This document shows, in pieces, positions 1 through 9,027 of a stretch of 64,000 bases of DNA. Both the position numbers and the translations under genes were made by a program. The stretch comes from Duganella phyllosphaerae (GTDB taxonomy: Bacteria; Pseudomonadota; Gammaproteobacteria; Burkholderiales; Burkholderiaceae_D). Position 1 is the stretch's first letter, and each line of letters begins with the position of its first letter. The DNA is taken from the NCBI RefSeq assembly GCF_001758785.1, contig NZ_LROM01000050.1, positions 1-64,000 of the forward strand, read 5' to 3'. The notes under the pieces were generated by a model. That model did not search any database and was not told the origin of the DNA. It worked only from the letters and a program-made list of their open reading frames with translations.

Positions 1-238
<238 letters not shown>

Positions 239-360
239 TTTAGACTCCTAACGATGTGGGGTGATTGCCCGGGCCTACGCCCGACTGCTGACTTGATACT
301 TGTATACTTTGGAAAAACTGATGGCTGCGCAAGGCAGCCAATACTGCGTACTGCGAATTC

Positions 361-435
<75 letters not shown>

Positions 436-502
436 TGATTGGGTACTGCTTTATTGTGTACTACGGTGATGCCCTGATTGCGCATCGGCATTGCAACAAC
501 AC

Positions 503-576
503 TGGAGCGGGTGAAGGGAATCGAACCCTCGTCGTAAGCTTGGAAGGCTTCTGCTCTACCATTGAGCTACACCCGC
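503..576 (-). tRNA. tRNA-Gly (TCC anticodon)
   Basis: The 74-nt minus-strand gene has acceptor stem GCGGGTG/CACCCGC, D-loop AGCTCAATGGTAGAGC, anticodon loop CTTCCAA (anticodon TCC), T-loop GGTTCGATTCC and an encoded CCA. It lies between tRNA-Tyr and tRNA-Thr. Confidence 0.97.
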
Positions 577-620
577 GAGGTATCGTTCATTTCACTACTA
601 TCAGTCTCACTGCAACAACT

Positions 621-705
621 TGGTGGAGGGGGCTGGATTCGAACCAGCGTACTCATAGAGAACGGATTTACAGTCCGTCGCCTTTAACCACTCGGCCACC
701 CCTCC
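621..705 (-). tRNA. tRNA-Tyr (GTA anticodon), class II
   Basis: An 85-nt minus-strand tRNA with the long variable arm of class II tRNAs. Acceptor stem is GGAGGGG/CCCCTCC, anticodon loop ACTGTAAA gives GTA, T-loop is GGTTCGAATCC, and CCA is encoded. It is the first gene of the tRNA-Tyr/Gly/Thr-tuf transcript. Confidence 0.97.
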
Positions 706-719
706 GCGAGGAACCGCAG

Positions 720-748
720 AGTATGAAGCAACTTCTTTGACCTGTCAA
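720..748 (-). promoter_or_regulatory. Sigma-70 promoter of the tRNA-tuf operon
   Basis: On the minus strand a perfect -35 box TTGACA (743-748) is separated by 17 nt from CATACT (720-725). The predicted start is about 8 nt before mature tRNA-Tyr. A consensus -35 with optimal spacing fits a stable-RNA promoter. Confidence 0.75.
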
Positions 749-866
749 CTGCGTCTGACATTATTTCGTGTCGTTGCAATTAACTGTCTGCTTCGGGGCG
801 AGATTGTAACTGCTCGAACTGCAAATGTGCAAGTGTTGTTTTTAAGTTGAATGGGATGCCGAAATT

Positions 867-2450
867 TCAGGCAGCCGGCGTGTGGCCGATCGACGGATCG
901 CGCTCGATCAGGTCGAACAGCGCCGCCACCACCTCCGGGTCGAACTGGGCGCCGGACCGCTCGCGGATGTACTGCACCACTTCGCTGTGCGGCCACGGGT
1001 CCTTGTACGGCCGCTCGTGCAGCAGCGAGTCGAACACATCGACCACCGCCACCACGCGCGCAGCAAACGGAATGGCGCGGCCCTTGAGGCCCTGCGGGTA
1101 GCCGTTGCCGTCGAAGTGCTCGTGGTGGCCGCCGGCGATCTGGGCGCCGTAGGTCAGGTAGCTGACACCATCGACCATGTTGGCCGCGCGCTCGAGAATC
1201 GCCTGCCCCACGCCCGCGTGCTCGCGCATGCGCACGCGCTCCTCCGGTGTGTGCGGACCGGGCTTGAGCAGCACGGCGTCGGGCGTGGCCACCTTGCCGA
1301 CGTCGTGCAGGATGCTGGCCAGGCCGATCATTTCCAGCAACTGCGGGGTGATCTCGTCGGCATACGCGCCGCGCTCGGCCACCCGCTGCGCCAGCGCCGT
1401 GGACAGTTGCTGTACCCGCCGCACATGGCCGCCGGTGGTGTCGTCGCGGAACTCGGCCAGGTCAGCCAGCGCCACCACCGTGGCTTCCTGCGCCTTGCGC
1501 AACTGGCCGAACATGTACAGGTTGTCGAACGCCGCCGCAATGCGCTGGCAGAACACCTCCAGCAGGTCGCGCTGGATCTGCGCCAGCGGCCACGGCGGCG
1601 AGACCGAAATGGCCACTTCGCGGTTTTCCTGCGTGTGGATGAACAGCACGTTGGCCGGGTGGTCGAACTGGCTTTTCTTTTCAGCGAAGGCCTTGGCAAT
1701 GGCCGGCCACAGTGGGTGCTCGAAGGGCATGGCTTCGGACTCGGCCAGCGCCGCATAGCCGCCGGTGGCAGCCACCACGCTGGTGGCGCCGGTGCCGCCC
1801 TGCATCACGCACAGCACGCCGTCGGCGCCCACGTCGAGGATGGCGCTGACCTGGTGGAGCACGCCGGAGGCGAATTCACGCAGCGAATGGATCTGGTACA
1901 GGTTAGTGGCGCCCGACAGGATCTTGCCCAGGCCGGCGCGGCTGCGCTCGAGCATATTGAGGCTCTCGTACGCGCGCAGCGACGAGATCACCGTAGTGAA
2001 CAGCTTTTGCGTGGTCAGCTCGGTCTTGGCCTTGTAGTCGTTGATGTCGTATTCGATGATCACGCGCTGCTCGGGCGCCTGGCCCGGCTGGCCGGTGCGC
2101 AGCACCACCCGCACGATCTGGTTGTCGAGTTCCTCGCGGATGCGGCGCGCCAGGATCAGCCCGGCGTCGTCGGTTTCCATCACCACGTCGAGCAGCACCA
2201 GCGCAATGTCGGGCGTGTCGCGCAGGATGGCGTAGCCTTCACGGCCGCTGTAGGCCGAAAACAGCTCCAGCTCGCGTCCCTTAAAGCTCACATTGCGCAG
2301 CGCCAGCCGCGTGACCGCATGTACATCGACGTCGTCATCGACGATCAGCACGCGCCAGTGGCGCGGTTCCGGGCCGCCGGCGACTGGCGGGGGAAGCTCC
2401 TCGTCTTCCTCGATCAGCCAGTCGTCCTCGGTGGCGTGGGAATCGGTCAT
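867..2450 (-). CDS. Response regulator with DUF3369 and HD-GYP domains (putative c-di-GMP phosphodiesterase)
   Basis: A 527-residue cytoplasmic protein. An N-terminal receiver domain (about residues 30-160; LIVDDDVDVH, phospho-acceptor region LVLLDVVME) is followed by a DUF3369 sensor-like middle (about 180-340) and a C-terminal HD-GYP domain with ILHDVGK and HHEHFDGNGYPQGLKG. HD-GYP enzymes hydrolyse cyclic di-GMP, so the protein probably couples phosphorylation to c-di-GMP turnover. The ATG at 2450 is preferred over an upstream GTG because AGGAG sits at proper distance before it. No partner kinase is adjacent. The substrate is inferred from the family. Confidence 0.9.
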   Translation of the reverse strand: MTDSHATEDDWLIEEDEELPPPVAGGPEPRHWRVLIVDDDVDVHAVTRLALRNVSFKGRELELFSAYSGREGYAILRDTPDIALVLLDVVMETDDAGLILARRIREELDNQIVRVVLRTGQPGQAPEQRVIIEYDINDYKAKTELTTQKLFTTVISSLRAYESLNMLERSRAGLGKILSGATNLYQIHSLREFASGVLHQVSAILDVGADGVLCVMQGGTGATSVVAATGGYAALAESEAMPFEHPLWPAIAKAFAEKKSQFDHPANVLFIHTQENREVAISVSPPWPLAQIQRDLLEVFCQRIAAAFDNLYMFGQLRKAQEATVVALADLAEFRDDTTGGHVRRVQQLSTALAQRVAERGAYADEITPQLLEMIGLASILHDVGKVATPDAVLLKPGPHTPEERVRMREHAGVGQAILERAANMVDGVSYLTYGAQIAGGHHEHFDGNGYPQGLKGRAIPFAARVVAVVDVFDSLLHERPYKDPWPHSEVVQYIRERSGAQFDPEVVAALFDLIERDPSIGHTPAA

Positions 2451-2605
2451 GCGGACTATCTCCTGTAGTGTCACGTGCGGATGATATTGCCTAGCATAAT
2501 CAGAATCCTACGTGGTGACAAGCCCGATGGAAGTCGGCAAACCGGCGCGCAACAACCGCGTCTGGCGGCGCTGCAGGCAAGCTTGCGACTTGCTTAATGG
2601 AAAAC

Positions 2606-3586
2606 CTATAGCAGCGAGCCAGGGCGTGAGTTGGCGTCGCCCGCGTGGCTCGAGACGGGCGTGACGGACGCCGCGCAGGAGGCGGCATTGTCGAGGTTCT
2701 GGTAGCGGATTTCGTACTTGCCATTGGCCAGCTGATCGACCATGTACTTGTCGTGCGCCTGCACGTACGCGTAGCGCACGTTGGCACGGCGATCGACATC
2801 GTAGACCTTGATGAACACGGCCGAGGCGTTGTTGGCGTTGTCGAGCATGAGCTGCATGTCGTCACCGCGGTTGCCAACCGAAAAACCGTCGAGATAGCCG
2901 GACTGGCGCGGCCAGGGTTCGCCATTGGGCGCCAGCCCGGTTTGCGCCAGGGTGGCGGTGTCGTTATTGTCGCAGTCGCCGCGCGGCAGCACCACCTGCG
3001 ACATGGCCACCACCTTGACGCCGGCCGGCCGGTCGGACAGGCCGATGCGGTCGGCCGCAGCCAGGGCGTCGTGCGGTTCGGACGGTGCCTCCGGCTCGGC
3101 GGCGCGGGCCTGCGAAATGCCCGGCGGCGCTTTACCGCCCCAGGCTTTCTCCAGCCAGCGTGGCTCGGACGTTACCGTGCCGCCCACCCAGCCCGCCGCC
3201 AGGCAGCCGAACAGCATGCAGCCCCACTTCCAGCGCGCCAGCGGCTTGCGCTTGCGCGGCGCGCGGTCCACCGTCTCGGGCTGCCAATGGTCGGCGTCGG
3301 GACGCCCCTTGTCGCCGCGATGGTCTTCGTGGCGGGTGCTTTCCACCCAGTCCACTTCCCATTCCTCGGCCGCGATCCACTCGTCGTGCTCCTTGCGGCG
3401 CTGGGGGTCGGACAAGGTGGTGTAAGCGCCATTGACGATGGCCATGATGCGCGCGGCTTTTTCATCGCCCGGGTTCTTGTCCGGGTGATATTTCTGACTG
3501 AGCGCCTTGTAGGCCGCACGTATGACCTCCTGCGGCGCCATGCGCGACACCTTCAGGTTGTCATAGTGAGTATGTACTTTGCCCAT
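2606..3586 (-). CDS. J-domain protein with one membrane segment
   Basis: A 326-residue protein with an N-terminal J-domain (about residues 6-70, HPDKNPGDEKAA) that should stimulate a DnaK-type ATPase. After a charged linker one hydrophobic segment (WGCMLFGCLAAGWVGGTV, about 133-150) suggests membrane anchoring with the J-domain in the cytoplasm. The C-terminal half has no recognisable domain. It lacks the G/F and zinc-finger regions, so it is a class C J-protein, not DnaJ itself. The true start is uncertain because no clear ribosome-binding site precedes the ATG. Confidence 0.8.
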   Translation of the reverse strand: MGKVHTHYDNLKVSRMAPQEVIRAAYKALSQKYHPDKNPGDEKAARIMAIVNGAYTTLSDPQRRKEHDEWIAAEEWEVDWVESTRHEDHRGDKGRPDADHWQPETVDRAPRKRKPLARWKWGCMLFGCLAAGWVGGTVTSEPRWLEKAWGGKAPPGISQARAAEPEAPSEPHDALAAADRIGLSDRPAGVKVVAMSQVVLPRGDCDNNDTATLAQTGLAPNGEPWPRQSGYLDGFSVGNRGDDMQLMLDNANNASAVFIKVYDVDRRANVRYAYVQAHDKYMVDQLANGKYEIRYQNLDNAASCAASVTPVSSHAGDANSRPGSLL

Positions 3587-3610
3587 CTGTGCAATGCTGG
3601 CCGCGGCGGT

Positions 3611-3632
3611 AAAGGAGGTTGAAAGGAGGTTG
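3611..3632 (+). repeat. Perfect tandem duplication of an 11-bp SD-like unit
   Basis: AAAGGAGGTTG occurs twice head to tail between the J-protein gene and the MidA-like gene, both on the other strand. No convincing gene follows on the plus strand; the ATG at 3644 opens a frame overlapping the methyltransferase antisense. Confidence 0.6.
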
Positions 3633-3744
3633 ACGAATCATTCATGATAGCCGATCTTGCGCCGCACGCAGCAGCAATCAACCGTGCTGGGCGGTCAGAT
3701 CACTTGCTTGATCGATCATCGTGCTTTTTTGACTACACTTCTAT

Positions 3745-4920
3745 TTATAAACGATGGCTGCGGTCCTGCGCCAGGATCGCCTCTGGCAATGCGACATTCT
3801 TGCCGATCGCCAAAACCTTGAACAATTCGCCCATCTCCGCCGGCGACACCAGCTTCTGCACCGCCTTCGACTGCGGGATGTAGGCGATGACGTGCTCCGG
3901 ATCGGTGCGCAGCAGCAGATCCCCTACCCCGGCGCCCAGCAAAAAGCCGGCCTGGTTGAAGTAGCCGAGGATGTCGATGCCCGCATCCTGCGCGGCCAGC
4001 GCCATCGCCGTGAAATCGACGTGGGCGGTAATGTCCTGCAAGCCCGGGTGGAAAAACGGCTCGGCGTGGGCATGGTGGCGGTAGTGGCACATCAACGTGC
4101 CGGTGGCGCGCAGGTCGAGATAAAACTCGTGCGCCGGAAAACCGTAGTCGAACAGGAACGCGGCGTTGGCGCGCCCGGCCAGCAGCATGCGACTGAGGCT
4201 GGCCATGAAGCCGCAGGCCACGCCATGCACCTCGGTCACGTAACCGACCGGCAGTTCGGCGTGGTGGGCGATCTGGCGCTGCACCTGCGCCAGCAGCTCG
4301 GCGCTGATCGGCGCTTCCAGGTAATCAAAGCGGCCGCCGTTGACGGTCACTTGTAGTTCGCGCCAGCCGTCCGGGTGTTTGGTGACCAGGTGCACCGGCA
4401 TCGCATCGAGCACCTCGTTGCCGAATACCACGCCGTCAAAGGCGTCGGGCATGGCATCGAGCCACTGCACTTGCGGGAAGTCGCGCAGCTGGTGCTGCTG
4501 GCGCGCGCGCAGCTCGCCCGACAGTTCGACGATCAGGTAGCGCTCGACGTGGACGCCGGACGCCGCCAGTTCGGTCAGGATATCGAACGCCAGCTTGCCG
4601 GTGCCGGCGCCGAATTCGAGGATGTACGGCGCGCTTTGGGCGATAATAGCGGCTGCCACCCGCGCCAGGGTCGCGCCGAACAGCGGCGTGAGCTCGGGCG
4701 CAGTGGTGAAATCGCCATCTTTTCCCAGCTTGGCGGAGCCGCCGCTGTAGTAGCCCAGGCCGGGCGCGTACAGGGCCAGCTCCATGTAGCGGGCAAAGGA
4801 AATGGCGCCTGCGTTGCGTTCGATCTCGGCGGCAATCAGGTGCTGCAGGGCGTGGGACGCGGCCAGCGCGTCACTGGAAGGTTCGGGTAGGGACATCCCG
4901 ATATTGTAGCGAATCGGCAC
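3745..4920 (-). CDS. MidA/NDUFAF7-type SAM-dependent methyltransferase
   Basis: A 391-residue class I methyltransferase of the DUF185/MidA family (human NDUFAF7 methylates an arginine of complex I). The SAM-binding loop is LEFGAGTGKLAFDIL; the family-typical N-terminal ISFARYMELALYAPGLGYYSGG and FGNEVLDAMPVH are present. The bacterial substrate is unknown. The GTG at 4920 has an AGAGG site six bases upstream; an ATG eight codons in (4896) is an alternative without such a site. It is divergent from the folM-folB-ttcA operon. Confidence 0.88.
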   Translation of the reverse strand: MPIRYNIGMSLPEPSSDALAASHALQHLIAAEIERNAGAISFARYMELALYAPGLGYYSGGSAKLGKDGDFTTAPELTPLFGATLARVAAAIIAQSAPYILEFGAGTGKLAFDILTELAASGVHVERYLIVELSGELRARQQHQLRDFPQVQWLDAMPDAFDGVVFGNEVLDAMPVHLVTKHPDGWRELQVTVNGGRFDYLEAPISAELLAQVQRQIAHHAELPVGYVTEVHGVACGFMASLSRMLLAGRANAAFLFDYGFPAHEFYLDLRATGTLMCHYRHHAHAEPFFHPGLQDITAHVDFTAMALAAQDAGIDILGYFNQAGFLLGAGVGDLLLRTDPEHVIAYIPQSKAVQKLVSPAEMGELFKVLAIGKNVALPEAILAQDRSHRL

Positions 4921-4951
4921 GCCCAGCCTCTTTTTAAACGATCAGACCATC

Positions 4952-5743
4952 ATGACAACCAACCAATCTGCCACTGCCATTGCTCCCGTTGCCCTCGTCA
5001 CCGGCGCCGCGCGCCGCCTGGGCCGCGCCATTGCGCTGGGCCTGGCGCGCGCCGGCTGGGACGTGGCAGTGCACTATCGTGGCTCGCAAACCGAAGCAAT
5101 CGAGGTAGCCGCCGAGATCACGGCCCTGGGGCGGCGCGCGGTCACGCTGCAATGCGACCTGGCCGATGAAGCGGCCGTGCGCGCGCTGCTGCCGCAGGCG
5201 ATTGCCGCCCTAGGCCCGGTGCGCTGCGTGGTCAACAACGCCTCGCTGTTCGACTTCGACACCGCTGAAGATTTCACGCTGGCCCGGCTCGACGCCCATA
5301 TGCACGCCAACGTCGCCGCACCGATCCTGCTGGCGCAGGCGCTGCACGCGGCCACGCCGGCCGACGCGCCTCCCGGCCAGGCCGTGGTGATCAACCTGCT
5401 GGACCAGAAACTGTACAATCTGAACCCCGATTTTTTGTCGTACACGCTGTCGAAGGCGGCGCTGCACACGGCCACCACCATGCTGGCGCAGCAACTGGCG
5501 CCCACGGTGCGGGTGGTGGGTGTGGCGCCCGGCATCAGCATGGTGTCCGGCGACCAGACCGAAGAAGCATTCAAAAGCGCCCACCGCAAGACCCCGCTGG
5601 GGCGCTCGAGCACCCCCGACGACATCGCCGACAGCGTGGTGTACGTGGCGTCGGCGCGCGCGCTCACCGGCACCACCTTGCTCGTCGATGGCGGCCAGCA
5701 CCTGGTGCCGCTGCAGCGCGACGTGATGTTCGTGGCCAAATAA
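4952..5743 (+). CDS. FolM-like short-chain dehydrogenase (dihydromonapterin/pteridine reductase)
   Basis: A 263-residue NAD(P)-dependent short-chain dehydrogenase. The cofactor loop is TGAARRLG (residues 17-24), the TGxxxRxG form typical of pteridine reductases; NNAS is at 95-98 and the catalytic pair Y164/K168. The usual catalytic serine position reads NLLDQ (D151), again as in PTR1/FolM. It lies 48 bp upstream of folB, supporting a role in reducing dihydromonapterin or dihydrofolate with NADPH. FolM is inferred from motifs plus context. Confidence 0.82.
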   Translation: MTTNQSATAIAPVALVTGAARRLGRAIALGLARAGWDVAVHYRGSQTEAIEVAAEITALGRRAVTLQCDLADEAAVRALLPQAIAALGPVRCVVNNASLFDFDTAEDFTLARLDAHMHANVAAPILLAQALHAATPADAPPGQAVVINLLDQKLYNLNPDFLSYTLSKAALHTATTMLAQQLAPTVRVVGVAPGISMVSGDQTEEAFKSAHRKTPLGRSSTPDDIADSVVYVASARALTGTTLLVDGGQHLVPLQRDVMFVAK

Positions 5744-5791
5744 CTCAGCAAATTTAGCAAGACACTATTCAACCGAAAGAAGGTAACGCCC

Positions 5792-6190
5792 ATGTTGTCC
5801 TCCCTGATGCACCCCAGTCTGACCGACTGCCGCCGCCTGTTCCTGCGCAATTACGAAGTGATGATCAACATCGGCGTGTACGAGTTCGAGAAGAAGGGCG
5901 AGCAGCGCCTCCTGATCAACGTCGACCTGTACATCCCGCTGGCCGAATCGACGCCGTCCCACGATCAGCTCGACGAAGTGGTGGACTACGATTTCATCCG
6001 CGACACCATCGCCAAGCTGATGGCGCGCGGCCACGTGCAGCTGCAGGAAACCCTGTGCGACGACATCGTACGCGCCATGCTGGCCCACCCGCGCGTGCGC
6101 GCGGCCAATGTGTCCACCATGAAGCCGGACGTCTACCCGGACTGCGAAGGCGTGGGCGTGGAAGTGTTCAAGACCAAGGAGACCGTATGA
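5792..6190 (+). CDS. folB: Dihydroneopterin aldolase
   Basis: A 132-residue FolB-family enzyme that cleaves 7,8-dihydroneopterin to 6-hydroxymethyl-dihydropterin and glycolaldehyde in folate synthesis. The family signature is visible ([21 protein letters not shown], then [14 protein letters not shown]). AAGAAGG lies eight bases before the ATG. Its stop overlaps the ttcA start (ATGA), indicating translational coupling. The preceding SDR probably acts in the same pterin pathway. Confidence 0.93.
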   Translation: MLSSLMHPSLTDCRRLFLRNYEVMINIGVYEFEKKGEQRLLINVDLYIPLAESTPSHDQLDEVVDYDFIRDTIAKLMARGHVQLQETLCDDIVRAMLAHPRVRAANVSTMKPDVYPDCEGVGVEVFKTKETV

Positions 6191-7113
6191 ACGCCGTGAT
6201 GGACACCATCGAGGCCCCGCTGGGCAAGTCGGCCGAGAAGATCGCCCACGAGAACAACAAGCTGCACAAGCGTTTGTGCCGGCTGGTGGGCCAGGCCATC
6301 GGTGACTTCAACATGATCGAAGAAGGCGACAAGGTGATGGTGTGCCTGTCCGGCGGCAAAGACAGCTACGCCCTGCTCGACATCCTGATGACCTTGCGCG
6401 AACGCGCGCCGATCAATTTCGAGATCATCGCCGTCAACCTGGATCAGAAGCAGCCCAACTTCCCCGACCACATCCTGCCGGCGTACCTGGAAAAACTGGG
6501 CATCCCGTACCACATCGAAAACCAGGACACGTACAGCATCGTCAAGCGCCTGATCCCGGAAGGTAAAACCACCTGCTCACTGTGCTCGCGCCTGCGCCGG
6601 GGCATCCTGTACCGCGTGGCCGACGAGCTGGGAGCGACCAAGATCGCGCTGGGCCACCACCGCGACGACATCCTCGAGACCTTCTTCCTGAATATGTTCT
6701 TCGGCGGTAAACTCAAGGGCATGCCGGCCAAGCTGATGTCCGACGACGGCAAGCACATGGTGATCCGTCCGCTGGCGTACGTGAAGGAAGAAGACACCGA
6801 GCGCTATGCCGAAGTCAAAGGCTTCCCGATCATTCCGTGCGACCTGTGCGGCTCACAGGAAAACCTGCAGCGCAAGCAGATCAAGGCCATGATGCGCGAC
6901 TGGGAAAAGAAATTCCCGGGCCGCGTGGAGAGCATCTTCTCGTCGCTCTCCACGGTGGTGCCATCGCACCTGATGGACCGCGACCTGTTCGGCTTCGCCG
7001 AACTGAAGGCCGATGGCCAGGCCAACCCGCTCGGCGATATCGCCTTCGACGAAGAACCGTGTTCGACGCCGACCACGGGGCTCGGCGTGATTTCCTTGCA
7101 GCGGGAAGATTAG
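6187..7113 (+). CDS. ttcA: tRNA 2-thiocytidine synthetase TtcA
   Basis: A 308-residue PP-loop ATPase that thiolates cytidine 32 of tRNA. The ATP-binding motif SGGKDS is at 55-60. Two CxxC pairs, C130/C133 (CSLC) and C218/C221 (CDLC), supply the [4Fe-4S] cluster ligands seen in the family. The start overlaps the folB stop by four bases. Link to the folate genes is operonic only; no shared pathway is obvious. Confidence 0.95.
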   Translation: MNAVMDTIEAPLGKSAEKIAHENNKLHKRLCRLVGQAIGDFNMIEEGDKVMVCLSGGKDSYALLDILMTLRERAPINFEIIAVNLDQKQPNFPDHILPAYLEKLGIPYHIENQDTYSIVKRLIPEGKTTCSLCSRLRRGILYRVADELGATKIALGHHRDDILETFFLNMFFGGKLKGMPAKLMSDDGKHMVIRPLAYVKEEDTERYAEVKGFPIIPCDLCGSQENLQRKQIKAMMRDWEKKFPGRVESIFSSLSTVVPSHLMDRDLFGFAELKADGQANPLGDIAFDEEPCSTPTTGLGVISLQRED

Positions 7114-7125
7114 TTAGCATTAAAT

Positions 7126-7155
7126 CCGTCATCCTCGCGTACGCGAGGATGACGG
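7126..7155. repeat. 30-bp perfect palindrome, REP-like, between convergent genes
   Basis: A fully symmetrical 15-bp arm (CCGTCATCCTCGCGT and its complement) with no spacer, between the ends of ttcA and the M14 peptidase gene. It has no T-tract, so it is not a classical terminator. The CCGTCATCC-CGCG core is shared with the doublet at 36417-36503, suggesting one REP family. Confidence 0.75.
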
Positions 7156-7168
7156 CATACGCTGGCGG

Positions 7169-8950
7169 TCAGTACTTCACCGCCGTGCGCATCACCGGAT
7201 ACAGGTTGAAGCGCTCGTCCCACGACGAATGGCGGCGCGCGAAGAATTCCAGCCGCGCCTGCGGGCTCTTGTTGAAGTCCGCATCGGTGTCGAGCTTCTT
7301 GCGGAATTCTTCGCGCAGTGCCGGGTTGGTTTCCAGCTGCTCGCGCGCCACCTCTTCCGCCACGTAGTCCTCCATGTACTCCTTGCGCTCGAACCAGTTG
7401 TTGAACGCGCCCCAGGCCAGCAGCGAATCGGGGCCGCGCGGCTCGAGCATGGTCATCACCAGTTGCGACTTCGGCTGCGCGATCGGCACGAACAGCGCGC
7501 CCTTGGCCAGGCTGCGACGCTCACGCGCCCACTCGCCTTCTACCGCCAGCGCCTGGTGGCCTTCGAACGACTTGGCGCCGAAGGTGGTCTTGGTGGCGCG
7601 GAAGGTTTCCACTTCGGCCGACATCTCGTCGGCGCCCAGCACCTTGTACGTGATGCCGTGCTGTTTGAGCTTGGCCGCCACGCGCGCCGCTTCCGCCAGC
7701 GGCACCAGGTAGCCGCCCTGCGGCGCCCTCACCTTCAGTTCCGGCACGATCTCGTCGCGCAGCGGCACGGTCCAGGTTTGGGGGATGGCTGCGTCGTACT
7801 GCGTCATCAAGGCGCCCGAGATTTCCGAATGGCCGCGCGTGTAGGCGTAGCCGGGGAAGTCGATGGTCTTGGCGTTGAACGTGGTGCGGTACGTAAGCGT
7901 GAAATCGGTGCCGCCCAGCGCAGCGGCGCGCGCGTCGGCATCCTTGGCAATGCGCGCCCACTCCTTGCCGTGCTGGCCTACCTGCGAGAGCAGCGAGACG
8001 ATGGTGTTGCGGGTGATGCGCACGCGGGTGCGGTAATCCTTCCACGAGTGGGTTTCCACCAGCACGCCGAAGCGGTTGCGCATGACGAAGTAGCCGTGCG
8101 AAAAGCGCGGCGTGGGCATGCTGTCGACAAAGCCCGACATCGGGTCGTCTTCCTTGGCAAACGAGATGTAATACGGCTTGGGATCGGAACCCTGGGCCTT
8201 CAGATCGGCCAGGATCCCTTGTTGCAGCGCGCTACCGGCTACGCGCAGCGGCGCGTCGCCGCCGTGCACCGGTTCCACCTGGATCGAGATATCGGGCTGG
8301 AACTTGGCGCCGTCGGTGACGTGCAGATCGACGTACGCCAGCGGATCCCAGGCGTTGACCAGCGCCAGCATGGCCTGCATCTCGGTGGTGTCGGCTTTGA
8401 CGTAGTCGCGATTGAGGTTGTAGTTCTGCGCCGTGGTGCGCCAGCCCATTTCCTCCGGGCCGACCTGGTTGGGACGATTGTAGGGGCCGAAGCGCTCGTG
8501 GCCATCGACGTTGAAGACAGGGACGAACAGCAGCACCTGCTGGTCCAGCGCGCCGGGCGCGGCGCGCCCTTCCAGTACCTCGCGCAGGGCCAGGAAGCCG
8601 GCGTCCTTGCCGTCGATTTCACCGGCGTGGATGCCGCCCTGGATCAGCAGCACGGGCACGCCCTTCTTTTTCGCCTGCTCGGCGGTCAGTGCGCCGGTGC
8701 GGGTGACGGCCAGCGCCAGCATCGGCCGGTTTTCCGGCGTGCGGCCAAATTCGAAGCAGCGCACCTGCTTCGGATACGCTTTTTGAAAGCGCGCGCACAA
8801 GTCCACCACCTCGGCATAACGGCCGGTGCTCTTGAAGCCCGAACGTTCGGAGACGGTGGTCAGTGGCGATGTGGAGGATGTAGCAGAAGGTGCTGCACTG
8901 GCACTGGCGGCCAGCGTGGCAAGGGCAAGCGAGACGGCGAAACGGATCAT
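7169..8950 (-). CDS. Secreted M14-family zinc carboxypeptidase
   Basis: A 593-residue exported metallopeptidase. A signal peptide ends near ASASAAPS (about residue 20). Zinc ligands are visible in HAGEIDGKDAG (HxxE) and in YVDLHVTDGAKFQPD (His), and the catalytic glutamate is likely in VLVETHSWKDYRTRV. Typical M14 enzymes remove C-terminal residues; substrate here is unknown. The C-terminal half is longer than a minimal carboxypeptidase. A -10-like TATAAT and a hairpin immediately precede the gene. Confidence 0.88.
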   Translation of the reverse strand: MIRFAVSLALATLAASASAAPSATSSTSPLTTVSERSGFKSTGRYAEVVDLCARFQKAYPKQVRCFEFGRTPENRPMLALAVTRTGALTAEQAKKKGVPVLLIQGGIHAGEIDGKDAGFLALREVLEGRAAPGALDQQVLLFVPVFNVDGHERFGPYNRPNQVGPEEMGWRTTAQNYNLNRDYVKADTTEMQAMLALVNAWDPLAYVDLHVTDGAKFQPDISIQVEPVHGGDAPLRVAGSALQQGILADLKAQGSDPKPYYISFAKEDDPMSGFVDSMPTPRFSHGYFVMRNRFGVLVETHSWKDYRTRVRITRNTIVSLLSQVGQHGKEWARIAKDADARAAALGGTDFTLTYRTTFNAKTIDFPGYAYTRGHSEISGALMTQYDAAIPQTWTVPLRDEIVPELKVRAPQGGYLVPLAEAARVAAKLKQHGITYKVLGADEMSAEVETFRATKTTFGAKSFEGHQALAVEGEWARERRSLAKGALFVPIAQPKSQLVMTMLEPRGPDSLLAWGAFNNWFERKEYMEDYVAEEVAREQLETNPALREEFRKKLDTDADFNKSPQARLEFFARRHSSWDERFNLYPVMRTAVKY

Positions 8951-8958
8951 GGAGGAGC

Positions 8959-9007
8959 TTCCAGGTGGGCCGACGCCGGAACGGCGTCGTAACCTGGAAA
9001 ATTATAA
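8959..9007 (-). promoter_or_regulatory. TATAAT box and two-step hairpin in the leader of the M14 peptidase
   Basis: On the minus strand TATAAT (9002-9007) is followed by an 8-bp stem (8959-8966 with 8992-8999) enclosing a second 8-bp stem (8971-8978 with 8982-8989). The predicted transcript would begin within the outer arm and the hairpin ends nine bases before the start codon, where it could mask ribosome access. No convincing -35 was found. Confidence 0.5.
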
Positions 9008-9027
9008 TCCGCTTCGGCGCCTGGAGC

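Noticed and set aside
3644-3883. Small plus-strand gene after the duplicated AAAGGAGGTTG
   Set aside because: The spacing to the ATG is too long, the frame overlaps the methyltransferase antisense, and its product has no recognisable feature.
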